Source: Candidatus Cloacimonetes bacterium HGW-Cloacimonetes-2
Lineage (GTDB): Bacteria > Cloacimonadota > Cloacimonadia > Cloacimonadales > Cloacimonadaceae
Length of the DNA: 64,000 nucleotides
NCBI GenBank assembly: GCA_002842035.1
Contig: PHBP01000007.1
Span: 86,305 to 150,304 of the forward strand
Direction of reading: 5' to 3'
In this document: positions 17,816-25,788 of the stretch, piece after piece
Position numbering within the stretch: position 1 is the stretch's first letter
Layout of the letters: each line of letters starts with the position of its first letter
Notes under the pieces: model-generated
Told to the model about the DNA's origin: nothing
What the model saw: the letters and a program-made list of their open reading frames with translations, nothing else
Databases searched by the model: none
Program-made: the position numbers and the translations under genes

Positions 17816-19027
17816 ATGAACTACTCAGAACGCTTTTCCGAAGTAAGCCGCGCGATGGGCTCGTCCATGATCAGAGAATTGGTGGCTTCCACAAAGAACA
17901 TCCCTGATCTGATCTCCTTTGCAGGGGGATTTCCCTCTCCCAGGACTTTCCCCAAGGACATCCTGAGTGAGATTTACAGCGAAGTTGTGAAGACTGAGGG
18001 CACAGACGTCCTCCAATATGGCCAGAGTGAGGGTGACAGCCTGCTTAAAACTGAGCTGGCTAAGTGGGATGGCTACCCGGAACTTAGCCTCGATCAATCC
18101 CTGATTACAGTGGGCTCAACCAATGGTATCTATTATTACACTCGCGCTTTGATCGATCCGGGTGATGTCGTAATCTGCGAAGCTCCCAGTTTCCTTGGCT
18201 GCCTGGTAGCATTTGAGGCTGCTGGAGCAGATCTGAGAGGAGTTCCTCTGGACGATGAGGGTATCGATCTTGATGCTCTCAAGGCTGCTGTATCCAATGC
18301 CAGAGCCGAAGGCAAGGCAGTGAAGTTCGTCTATACTATTCCGGATTTTCAAAATCCTGCCGGGATCACGATGTCCTATCAGCGCCGTAAAAACCTCATC
18401 GAATACTGTCTGGCAGAAGACCTGCTGATCCTCGAAGATAATCCCTATTCCCGCTTGAGATACAGCGGAGAAGCCGTTCCCACGATCTACAGGATCGCCC
18501 AGAATGAATACAGGAATACAGACTTGGTGATGGAGATCGTCTCGTTCTCAAAGATACTCGGTCCCGGTATGCGGCTTGCATACGCCAAGGGCAACGAAGC
18601 CCTGATCGGTAAGATGGGTTCATGGCAACAGAAGGTAACCGTAAGCCCGGATTGCGTTACAGAACGCGTAGCTGCCAGATTCCTCCAGAAGAATCTGATG
18701 GACGATCATATCGCAGGTATATGCGATTTCTACAGACCGTATCTGCACAAGATGCTGGATTGCCTTAAGAGTGAGATGCCTGATTATGTAAGCTGGACAA
18801 AGCCCGAAGGCGGAATCTTCATCTGGATGTGGCTGCCCGAAGAGCTCAATGCTGACGAACTCTTTATCCAGGCCAGCCAGCACAAAGTGACTTATATCCC
18901 GGGATCAAAGTTCTATCCACGCGGGCAGGAGAAATTCAACTGCCTTAGGCTAAACTTTACCTATTCCAGTATGGAGCAAATCGAGACCGGTATCGCTCGT
19001 CTCGGTAAGCTGATCAAATCCATATAA
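17816..19027 (+). CDS. PLP-dependent class I/II aminotransferase (2-aminoadipate/MocR-like)
   Basis: A fold-type I transaminase of 403 residues. Lys246 in SFSKIL followed by GPGMR is the pyridoxal-phosphate lysine plus phosphate-binding Arg. YGQSEGDSLLK and DFQNPAG are hallmarks of the LysN/KAT II/valine-pyruvate subgroup. No GntR-type DNA-binding domain is present, so this is the enzyme-only form. The substrate is probably an amino acid such as a branched-chain, aromatic or 2-aminoadipate donor, and cannot be fixed here. The start has AGAGGA upstream. It stands alone between a terminator-like hairpin and a promoter. Confidence 0.9.
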   Translation: MNYSERFSEVSRAMGSSMIRELVASTKNIPDLISFAGGFPSPRTFPKDILSEIYSEVVKTEGTDVLQYGQSEGDSLLKTELAKWDGYPELSLDQSLITVGSTNGIYYYTRALIDPGDVVICEAPSFLGCLVAFEAAGADLRGVPLDDEGIDLDALKAAVSNARAEGKAVKFVYTIPDFQNPAGITMSYQRRKNLIEYCLAEDLLILEDNPYSRLRYSGEAVPTIYRIAQNEYRNTDLVMEIVSFSKILGPGMRLAYAKGNEALIGKMGSWQQKVTVSPDCVTERVAARFLQKNLMDDHIAGICDFYRPYLHKMLDCLKSEMPDYVSWTKPEGGIFIWMWLPEELNADELFIQASQHKVTYIPGSKFYPRGQEKFNCLRLNFTYSSMEQIETGIARLGKLIKSI

Positions 19028-19028
19028 C

Positions 19029-19057
19029 TTGACAAGCAGGGTGCTTGCACTTATCTT
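19029..19057 (+). promoter_or_regulatory. Promoter for the small exported protein and prepilin peptidase
   Basis: A perfect TTGACA (19029-19034), a 17-base spacer and TATCTT (19052-19057), beginning two bases after the aminotransferase stop. Confidence 0.7.
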
Positions 19058-19085
19058 GTCTTTAAGAACACTATAGGAGTAGATT

Positions 19086-19532
19086 ATGCATACACGATAC
19101 TACATCCTGATCATCAGCCTGCTGATTCTTGCGCCGCTGAGTGCGCAGATAGATATGTCCAGATTGGAGCTGAATCCCTTTATGAGAAAGGCATTGGCAC
19201 CCAATAAGCTGCAGATTTCCCACAGTATGGGCTTTGAAGCCGGTGCTTCCTCCTCGGGAGACGGCTACTATCTATCCCGTTACACAAACCACATAAACTA
19301 CAAATTCAACCCCAAGCTCGAGCTTGATCTCGATCTGAATTTCGTTAATTTTGGCAGCGCAACAACAAATAGCGGTCTAAATTTCAACGATGACAACAGA
19401 AGCAAGATCCTGCCGGAGTTTTCCCTGCGTTACAGGCCAAGCGATAGCGTTTCGCTTGAGATTAGAATGGAACAAGCTCCCAGCTACCGTCGTGGTTTAT
19501 TCAACCCCTGGTATTACAATCCCGCGAGGTAA
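19086..19532 (+). CDS. Small exported hypothetical protein, beta-rich
   Basis: Not recognised. 148 residues with a signal peptide (residues 1-21, cleavage plausible after L-S-A) and a mature part with alternating patterns such as LELDLDLNFVNFG and FSLRYRPSDSVSLEIRME, as in outer-membrane strands. It ends in TAA at 19530-19532. The prepilin peptidase frame continues in the same reading frame right after this stop, which raises the question of whether this gene is intact. It may be a short periplasmic or outer-membrane partner of the pilus/secretion system; context is the only evidence. Confidence 0.7.
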   Translation: MHTRYYILIISLLILAPLSAQIDMSRLELNPFMRKALAPNKLQISHSMGFEAGASSSGDGYYLSRYTNHINYKFNPKLELDLDLNFVNFGSATTNSGLNFNDDNRSKILPEFSLRYRPSDSVSLEIRMEQAPSYRRGLFNPWYYNPAR

Positions 19533-19535
19533 GTT

Positions 19536-20306
19536 CTGGAAGCTGTAGCATATATCATCTTAGCTGTCCTGGGTGCAAGCCTGGGCAGCTTTTTTAACGT
19601 CCTGATCGATCGCCTTCCCCGCAAAGAATCAATCGTCTCTCCCCCATCCCATTGTTCATCATGCGGTTACTCTATACCACCCTATCTAAATGTCCCTATC
19701 TTTAGCTACATAATTCTCAAGGGTAAGTGCAGTAAATGCGGAGCTAAGATTCATTGGCATCATCTATTGGTTGAGATCGTAACGCCTATCATATTTATTA
19801 GCTTGATGATGCGCTATGGACTGGATTCAGTTCTCTTCTACAAATACCTGATTTTGGCATCCTTTTTGATTCCAATCTTCTTTATAGATGCTTTCCACAG
19901 GTTGATCCTGCACGTTACGACCTTCCCCATCATAGTGATTGGCTTGATCTTTAGCCTGGTGTCGGGAAACGATATCGGAATCTTCAATTCGCTCTTCACT
20001 GCCATCTTTGTCTTTGCTTCACTGGCAGGAGTGTCCTGGATCTACGCCAAGATGAAGGATAGAGAAGGCTTGGGCGGAGGTGATTTGTGGTTGTTAACAG
20101 GATTGGCAGCTTATTTTGGAGCACTGGCAATACCCTGGATCATCATCCTGGCTTGCATAATGGCAATTATGTACTTCTTTGTAAGAGTAAGAAATAGAGA
20201 TCAGATCTTTGTTTTCGGACCGTTCATAGTAGTAGCGACTCTAGCCTGGATATTGGGATTTGAATCCCTCATCGCAGCTTTCAATAGCTGGATTCTCAGT
20301 ATTTGA
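19536..20306 (+). CDS. Prepilin peptidase (type IV leader peptidase), probable CTG start
   Basis: A membrane aspartyl protease that cleaves and usually N-methylates type IV pilin-like leaders. From CTG 19536 it has 256 residues: the GSFFNVLIDRLPR opening, the zinc-type cysteine quartet at 40, 43, 65 and 68, and the two catalytic aspartates, 118 (FFIDAFHR) and 183 (GLGGGD). No ATG, GTG or TTG occurs between the preceding in-frame TAA and the essential N-terminus; the first is TTG 19767, which would delete the cysteines and first helix. GAGGT lies 5 bases before the CTG. The family is certain; the start codon is my inference. Confidence 0.85.
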   Translation: MEAVAYIILAVLGASLGSFFNVLIDRLPRKESIVSPPSHCSSCGYSIPPYLNVPIFSYIILKGKCSKCGAKIHWHHLLVEIVTPIIFISLMMRYGLDSVLFYKYLILASFLIPIFFIDAFHRLILHVTTFPIIVIGLIFSLVSGNDIGIFNSLFTAIFVFASLAGVSWIYAKMKDREGLGGGDLWLLTGLAAYFGALAIPWIIILACIMAIMYFFVRVRNRDQIFVFGPFIVVATLAWILGFESLIAAFNSWILSI

Positions 20307-20376
20307 TATCAGCCACGACTATACTATACTCATAATAGTTTACCCTTATTCTACTCCATTCGCTTCTTTAATCAAA

Positions 20377-20457
20377 AGCATATCACCAGCAGATCAAGAG
20401 CAATTCACCTCGAACTCGGTTCGACTGGATTTGCTCTTGATCTGCTGGTGATATGCT
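20377..20457. repeat. 27-bp perfect inverted repeat between convergent genes
   Basis: Arm 20377-20403 is the exact reverse complement of 20431-20457. Inside, TCGAAC (20410-20415) pairs with 20419-20424 around a 3-base loop. The whole forms an 81-base two-tiered hairpin or cruciform. No T-run follows in either direction. Confidence 0.9.
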
Positions 20458-20520
20458 GTAGATACCCTGTAATGATGAAGAAGCAGCCTTGGATAAATAG
20501 CTGCGTGGTATAGGCGCAAC

Positions 20521-20555
20521 AAACCGCAAAGACCTAGAAAAGCTCTTTGCGGTTT
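20521..20555. terminator. Bidirectional terminator-like hairpin
   Basis: A 12-bp stem (20521-20532 with 20544-20555) and an 11-base loop, with short T-rich edges on both strands. It lies 18 bp after the end of the minus-strand operon. Confidence 0.55.
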
Positions 20556-20573
20556 GATTACGTAATGATCAAC

Positions 20574-21026
20574 TTAGAATAGCGTCTTAACCAATAACTC
20601 GGGGTCAAGACGATAAGTCGATCCCTTTCCTTCGAAGAAGTGATGGGCCTTGATCAAGTGCAGATTGAGGGACGACCAGCGGATAGTAACGCCGGTTTCA
20701 GTATTGGTCAGAATAGTGAAGGCTTTCCGATATACTCCGGGGTGACTGAAGGGACAGGGCAGTTTGCCCCGTACAATCTCAGTCTCAACGGCATACTTGC
20801 CTTCTACTTCAACAGGCTGCTCATAGAACTCCCAGCTTAGATCCGTGAAATACTGCATCCTCTCAGCTACCTGTTCCGCTGTATAACCCAGTTTTTCCAG
20901 TGTCTTCTCGTCATCGGCGATAATCTCATGGAAATGCCTGTCATCGTTGCCTAAAAACCCATTCAACGTAATGACTCCAGGTTGCATCTTCTTCGTAATA
21001 CGAAGTTCAAGAGGTGTTTGTTTCAT
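20574..21026 (-). CDS. Conserved-looking hypothetical protein at the end of the nqr operon
   Basis: Not recognised. 150 residues, soluble, no signal peptide. It starts at ATG 21026, four bases downstream of the nqrF stop; the longer frame to 21083 would begin inside nqrF. Visible features are an acidic middle (GNDDRHFHEIIADDEKTLEKLG), PFSHPGVYRK and a basic, His-containing C-terminal part. Its position as last gene of the nqr string suggests a partner or assembly role, but nothing in the sequence proves it. Confidence 0.7.
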   Translation of the reverse strand: MKQTPLELRITKKMQPGVITLNGFLGNDDRHFHEIIADDEKTLEKLGYTAEQVAERMQYFTDLSWEFYEQPVEVEGKYAVETEIVRGKLPCPFSHPGVYRKAFTILTNTETGVTIRWSSLNLHLIKAHHFFEGKGSTYRLDPELLVKTLF

Positions 21027-21030
21027 AGCA

Positions 21031-22134
21031 TCATCCAAAGCTGTCGTAGTAGATTTTCTCTGTCGGTACGCCCATTTCCACAAGCGCTTTCGTTACTGCG
21101 TTGATCATACCGGGGCTCCCGCAGAGATAAGCCTCGGTGTTTTTGGGATCACGCATTACTTCTTTAAAAAAGGGCATCACAAAACCTGTGCGTCCATTCC
21201 AGTTCTCATCTGCCGATGGATGAGACAGTACCGGTATGTACTGGAAGGTAGGCAGCACTTGTTCAAAATGTTGCATATATTCGGTTAAATAGAGATCCTT
21301 GGTGGTGCGAGCGCCGAAGAAATATGTCATCTTGCGGTCTGTACCCTTCACTTCGAGATCTTCAAGCATAGATTTTATCGGTGCTTTACCAGAGCCACCG
21401 GCGACAAAGATGATGTCTGCATCGGTATCACGGATAAAGAAATCACCATAAGGACCGGTCAGATAGACTTCATCACCTTCCTTGAGATAGTTATGAACCC
21501 ATGTGGTGCACATACCCTCGGGAACGAGACGAATGATAAGCTGGAATTGCTTGTCGTTTTGAGGGCCGGAGGAGATGGAATAGGCTCTTACAACCTTCTG
21601 CTTTACCTTGCCATAGGGTTGGGTTTCGAGCTGCATATACTGACCTGCTTTGAAACTGATAGTGCCGGGCTCGAGCAATTCAAAGGTGATCCCCTTGGTA
21701 TCGTAAGTGTAGTCCTCAATCTTGGCTATCCGGGTCTTAAACCTGCGGATATTAAAGATGGACTCAGGGATATCGATCTTGATCTCGGTCTTGACCTTCA
21801 CCTGGCAGGCTAGCCTTATGCCAGAGTCCATTTCTGCTTTGGTAAGTAATGGCTTTTCGGTAGGCAGCAGAGGTCCGCCGCCTTCTATTACTTTGCACTT
21901 GCAAGCACCGCAGCTACCTCTTCCACCACAAGCGGAGGGGATGAATATCTGCTCCTCGGAAAGACTGCTGAGCAGGCTGTTACCACCCTTGACAGAAACA
22001 TCACGTTTACCGTTGATATTGATCTTGAGGATTCCATAATTGGAGAGGAAGCGTTGTGCGATGACCAACAGGATCGCAAAGAAGACGCTTACAACAGTGA
22101 GAATTGCAATATCAGTGAGGATAAGCTTGATCAT
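21031..22134 (-). CDS. nqrF: Na+-NQR subunit F, NADH-oxidising flavoprotein
   Basis: The NADH dehydrogenase entry subunit of the sodium-pumping NADH:quinone reductase. One N-terminal membrane helix (about 5-27) is followed by a 2Fe-2S ferredoxin domain with Cys69, Cys75, Cys78 and Cys110, then a ferredoxin-NADP-reductase-like FAD domain (RAYSISSGP) and an NADH domain (FVAGGSGKAPIKS and YLCGSPGM). Its 367 residues are a little short of the usual 400. It lies 10 bp after nqrE. The same domain order occurs in aromatic-oxygenase reductases, but those lack the membrane anchor. Confidence 0.93.
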   Translation of the reverse strand: MIKLILTDIAILTVVSVFFAILLVIAQRFLSNYGILKININGKRDVSVKGGNSLLSSLSEEQIFIPSACGGRGSCGACKCKVIEGGGPLLPTEKPLLTKAEMDSGIRLACQVKVKTEIKIDIPESIFNIRRFKTRIAKIEDYTYDTKGITFELLEPGTISFKAGQYMQLETQPYGKVKQKVVRAYSISSGPQNDKQFQLIIRLVPEGMCTTWVHNYLKEGDEVYLTGPYGDFFIRDTDADIIFVAGGSGKAPIKSMLEDLEVKGTDRKMTYFFGARTTKDLYLTEYMQHFEQVLPTFQYIPVLSHPSADENWNGRTGFVMPFFKEVMRDPKNTEAYLCGSPGMINAVTKALVEMGVPTEKIYYDSFG

Positions 22135-22144
22135 TTACATATCC

Positions 22145-22732
22145 TCATTGAACCGCTACTATGCCTGAGAAACCTATGAAGCCCAGAGCCATAATACCTG
22201 TGATGATCAGGCTGATCCCTGCTCCTCTCAGTCCCACGGGGATGAGCTTGTCTTTGAGCTTGGTGCGAATACCGGCGAGCATCAGGATAGCTAAGAGCCA
22301 ACCAATTCCGCTGCCCGCTCCAAAAGCGATGGATTGCAAGAAGTTGTACTCTCTGATCACGAGGAACAAGCTTACACCAAAGATAGCGCAGTTCACAGTA
22401 ATCAAGGGTAGGAAGATACCGAGAGAGTAGTAGAGAGCAGGAGCATAACGCTCAATGATGAGCTCCAATAGCTGTACAAATGCTGCTATAACGATGATGA
22501 ATACAATGTATTGGAGATACTCAATGTGGAAGGGAACCAGTAAATAATGATAGGCAAGCCAGTTTAGACCGGCGGTAATCGTAAGCACAAAGATCACTGC
22601 CACACCCAATCCAAAGGATGATTCTACTTCTCTGGAAACAGATAGGTATGAACACATACCCAGGAAATTGGTCAGCAGTATGTTCGAAGTGAAGATAGCT
22701 GCCCAAAACAGAACAAATGCAGATATATCCAT
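22145..22732 (-). CDS. nqrE: Na+-NQR subunit E
   Basis: An integral membrane subunit of 195 residues with six predicted helices, homologous to RnfA. The conserved FTSNILLTNFLGMCSY and its pseudo-symmetric partner ITVNCAIFGVSLF contain the cysteines that, in the known structure, hold an intramembrane iron centre. The true start is ATG 22732; an upstream in-frame ATG at 22837 lies inside nqrD. It follows nqrD by 2 bp. Confidence 0.94.
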   Translation of the reverse strand: MDISAFVLFWAAIFTSNILLTNFLGMCSYLSVSREVESSFGLGVAVIFVLTITAGLNWLAYHYLLVPFHIEYLQYIVFIIVIAAFVQLLELIIERYAPALYYSLGIFLPLITVNCAIFGVSLFLVIREYNFLQSIAFGAGSGIGWLLAILMLAGIRTKLKDKLIPVGLRGAGISLIITGIMALGFIGFSGIVAVQ

Positions 22733-22734
22733 AA

Positions 22735-23331
22735 CTATGCCTTCAACTTGTAGTAACGGGAGTTTATTATCCAGATCAGGATTGCCAATAGGAAGAAAGC
22801 ACTGGGAGCCATCACCATAATCGACCAGCGTACCCACCAGTCTCCCATAATCGGGAAACCAAAGAGCGAACCAAAGCCAAAGAACTCTCTGATTGCGGCA
22901 ATAGCGAGCAATACCAGGGTGTATCCCAAGCCGCTGCCGATACCATCAATCAGTGAATCCACAGGCTTGTTTTGAGCAGCAAAAGCCTCTGCTCTACCCA
23001 TCAGGATGCAGTTTGTAATGATCAAACCTACGTATGGACCGAGTTGCTTTGAAATCACTGGCATATTGGCTTTGAGATATACATCGACAACGATCACATA
23101 GGCTGCAATGATCAGGGTCTGCATCATCATCCGGACACTGCGTGGAGTATGCGCCCTGAGTGCTGAGATAGTGAAGTTTGAGAGAGCAAGCGAGAATGTG
23201 ACGCCCAAACCCATAATCAGGCTGTTCATTAGTAAGTTTGTCACTGCCAGCGAAGAGCAAATCCCCAGTATCTGCTTCCAGACTGAGTTTTCTCTGAAGG
23301 CGGCATTGATGAAGATCTCTTTTTTATTCAT
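22735..23331 (-). CDS. nqrD: Na+-NQR subunit D
   Basis: A six-helix membrane subunit of 198 residues homologous to RnfE. The conserved LGICSSLAVTNLL and GLIITNCILMGRAEAFA segments carry the paired cysteines shared with NqrE. It overlaps nqrC by 8 bp. Confidence 0.94.
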   Translation of the reverse strand: MNKKEIFINAAFRENSVWKQILGICSSLAVTNLLMNSLIMGLGVTFSLALSNFTISALRAHTPRSVRMMMQTLIIAAYVIVVDVYLKANMPVISKQLGPYVGLIITNCILMGRAEAFAAQNKPVDSLIDGIGSGLGYTLVLLAIAAIREFFGFGSLFGFPIMGDWWVRWSIMVMAPSAFFLLAILIWIINSRYYKLKA

Positions 23332-23977
23332 TGGTCTTTACCTTGTCATTATAGAGCAAAGCCAGTTCGTCTGAAAGCATCTTCAGAACGCTGTTGCTGG
23401 TGATTGTGGCACCTGTAATCTGGCGAATCTGATCAGGTGAAATCTCTGCTTGTCCTTCAGGTACCAGAGTAAACTGCTTAGGCTGGGAATCCTCTATGGC
23501 TGTTTTACCGCTAAACTGCTTGCGGAAGCCTTCCTCGGTGATTCTGGAGCCCAGGCCAGGGGTCTCCATCTGGTTGTATATAGCAAAGTCCAGGATAGTC
23601 TTGAGCTCAGTATCGACTGCAACCAAAGCAGCCATCGAACCCCATAGACCCTTGCCTTTGATATCAAATAAGTAGGCTATCGGTTTTGCCTCGACCATGG
23701 CTTGATAAGCAGGGCGACTGTAGCCACTAAGGCTATCCACGTAGGTCTCCATCGTTGTTGAGACATCCTTGGTCAAGTCTTTGGGATCAAGCCCTGTAGC
23801 CTCGGCTATAGAGCCACTGAGAAGATTGACCACCATTGTTTCATATTCTCTGGTCTGGTGATCCTTGATCTTCTGTTCTGAGCTTCTAAAAAAGACAGCC
23901 AGTACTCCAACGAATACTACGCTGATCAGCATCATAAAAATGACAGGATATACACTGCTTTCTTTAAAGTCGCTCAT
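23324..23977 (-). CDS. nqrC: Na+-NQR subunit C, covalent FMN protein
   Basis: A 217-residue protein with one N-terminal membrane helix (about 10-30) and a periplasmic FMN-binding domain. TGATIT at 188-193 matches the S/T-G-A-T-x-T flavinylation site, with Thr193 the likely FMN acceptor. METPGLGSRI is the other conserved FMN-domain stretch. It overlaps nqrB by 4 bp. The flavin transferase ApbE needed for this modification is not in the window. Confidence 0.94.
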   Translation of the reverse strand: MSDFKESSVYPVIFMMLISVVFVGVLAVFFRSSEQKIKDHQTREYETMVVNLLSGSIAEATGLDPKDLTKDVSTTMETYVDSLSGYSRPAYQAMVEAKPIAYLFDIKGKGLWGSMAALVAVDTELKTILDFAIYNQMETPGLGSRITEEGFRKQFSGKTAIEDSQPKQFTLVPEGQAEISPDQIRQITGATITSNSVLKMLSDELALLYNDKVKTNE

Positions 23978-24909
23978 GCTTTTTGCTCCTTTGGCAGGTA
24001 CTTATCCAAAGCATATTCTATGATTGGCATGAAAGCGTTAGTCAATAGCAATGCAAACATAAATCCTTCTGCAAAGAGCGAAAACCTACGGATGTATATT
24101 GTCAGGAATCCAATCAAGAATCCGTAGATCCAGATGGCAATCTTCCCCTTGGCTTGCGAGACTGGATCTGTCGTCATATAGACTATACCAAATAGGGCTC
24201 CACCGGTTACTAATAGAAAGAGAGGATTCTCTTTGGGATAGAATATGAAGTTAAATATCAGGATTGATATTGTTGTAGCCACCATAGGCTGCCATTTAGC
24301 CGTCTTGGTCAGGATCAGATAGATGCCAGCCAGTATGATCAGGATAGCGGAACTCTCGCCGATTGATCCTGGAATAAAGCCAAAGAAGCTGTCAAGAAAA
24401 CCATAAGTAACAGGTTGACCGAGCCTAAATTGCCCAAGGATTGTAGCAGATGTCATTAGTTCGGATGCACCTGTCCAGCGCAATAATCCACCAGGAAAAT
24501 CAGAGAGCATATATGGCTTGAGCCAGGAGACAGTCATCTGCTGCGGGAATGCTACATATACGAAAGTACGTCCCAAGATGGCAGGGTTGAAGGGATTAGT
24601 GCCAAAGCCTCCAAAGACCATCTTGCCAAAGGCAATCGAGACTATTGCAGCTACTGCAGCCATCCAAAGAGGAATTGTAGGCGGTAGTGTCATCGCAACA
24701 AGAGTGGAAGTAACGAAGCAAGCCATAGTGACCTTGCCGCCCTTCTTGTTGCGAATAAATAAATACTCCGTAATGCCACCGAACAGGTTACTGGCGAGGA
24801 TCACTGCCAGCACTTTCCAGCCAAACATATAGACAGCCAGCATCAAACTGGGCACCAATGCATAGAGTACCCGATTCATAATCGGCTGTTTCATCAAGCG
24901 CTCAAACAT
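23974..24909 (-). CDS. nqrB: Na+-NQR subunit B, covalent FMN membrane subunit
   Basis: A membrane subunit of 311 residues with about ten helices, homologous to RnfD. FGGFGTNPFNPAILGR is the family hallmark. TSATIL near 153-158 corresponds to the FMN attachment site, with Thr156 the likely acceptor. V. cholerae NqrB is about 415 residues, so this is a shorter form, nearer the RnfD length. It is the first nqr gene here; no nqrA lies upstream. Confidence 0.92.
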   Translation of the reverse strand: MFERLMKQPIMNRVLYALVPSLMLAVYMFGWKVLAVILASNLFGGITEYLFIRNKKGGKVTMACFVTSTLVAMTLPPTIPLWMAAVAAIVSIAFGKMVFGGFGTNPFNPAILGRTFVYVAFPQQMTVSWLKPYMLSDFPGGLLRWTGASELMTSATILGQFRLGQPVTYGFLDSFFGFIPGSIGESSAILIILAGIYLILTKTAKWQPMVATTISILIFNFIFYPKENPLFLLVTGGALFGIVYMTTDPVSQAKGKIAIWIYGFLIGFLTIYIRRFSLFAEGFMFALLLTNAFMPIIEYALDKYLPKEQKA

Positions 24910-24978
24910 AATACAAACGTAACTCCATCAAATCATCTAAAGAAAAACTAAAACGTAATCACAATAAAACAAGTATAA

Positions 24979-25212
24979 TCAAAGCTCATACGAAGAAAAG
25001 AACAAACTTGTATAGGTCTCAAATTCTATCTTCAAATCTTCCGGCACTGTAACCATGATCTCGTTTGGTTTACCGGTAGAACTGTGCACTGCCAGATTGT
25101 CCATCGCATCCAACAGATACGCATATTCCCGGATCAAGCACGGTTCAATGCCAATCGTATATCGCAAGCAGGTAGAACCTACCTTAGTAAGGTCTTTGAT
25201 TACTGCATCCAT
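24979..25212 (-). CDS. Small DUF4911-like protein
   Basis: 77 residues with no signal peptide. The pattern (an early Arg-Tyr, a helix with REYAYLLDAMDNLAV, a Gly-Lys-Pro turn, then a strand MVTVPEDLK and a helix) reminds me of DUF4911, but I could not check this. Its start overlaps the PASTA gene stop (TGATG). The 69 bp to nqrB hold no clear terminator, so the transcript may continue into nqr. Confidence 0.65.
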   Translation of the reverse strand: MDAVIKDLTKVGSTCLRYTIGIEPCLIREYAYLLDAMDNLAVHSSTGKPNEIMVTVPEDLKIEFETYTSLFFSSYEL

Positions 25213-25781
25213 CAGAATGGAAAGACCTCTTCCTCGGCAACCGGAGCAACGGGCTCAGCACCTCTGCTCAGGAATAGCCTCACTGAGCTTTGCTTGTTGA
25301 CCTTTGTTCCTACAGCCGGAGAGCATCTCACCACTGCATTGGCAGGATATTGATCCGAATAGAGGGAATCGGCGATAACTGCTTTCAGACCGCTCGATCT
25401 TAGCTGTATATAAGCTCTGTGATACTGCGAGCCTATTACATCCGGAACTCTTACTTCCCGGGAGCCTCTGCTGATCACCAGATAGACAGCGTGATCGTGC
25501 TTCAGATCAGAACCGGGCTCAGGCTGTTGTTCCAATACATATTCGACCTTGGTTTCTTCAGACCAGACAGAGTCGCTTACTACAACGTGCAGTCTTTTTT
25601 CATGCAAGACTCGTTTAGCCTGGGTAAGACTGATTCCAGTAACGTCCGGGACTTCCACGACCCCCGGCCTGCCGAGTAGTATCGGATAAACGATCTGGCT
25701 TGTCAAGAAAGCCACCACGAGTATGATTCCAATTCCAATCCCCACGATATACAGGGACTTTTGGAGCTTGGCGTTTTTCAT
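25212..25781 (-). CDS. Membrane-anchored PASTA-domain protein
   Basis: 189 residues: a short cytoplasmic N-terminus, one membrane helix (about 11-35) and two extracytoplasmic PASTA domains (about 42-107 and 110-176; each opens with V-P-D-V and ends in a strand such as YLVISRG or RLFLSRG), then an acidic tail. PASTA domains bind peptidoglycan or muropeptides. No kinase or transpeptidase domain is attached. It lies 7 bp after rsmB in the ruv-rsmB string, an arrangement that suggests co-expression only. Confidence 0.88.
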   Translation of the reverse strand: MKNAKLQKSLYIVGIGIGIILVVAFLTSQIVYPILLGRPGVVEVPDVTGISLTQAKRVLHEKRLHVVVSDSVWSEETKVEYVLEQQPEPGSDLKHDHAVYLVISRGSREVRVPDVIGSQYHRAYIQLRSSGLKAVIADSLYSDQYPANAVVRCSPAVGTKVNKQSSVRLFLSRGAEPVAPVAEEEVFPF

Positions 25782-25788
25782 CCTAACC

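Noticed and set aside
20377..20457. Integron attC site
   Set aside because: The arms pair perfectly without the extrahelical bases and conserved core sites of attC, and no integrase or cassette pattern is present.
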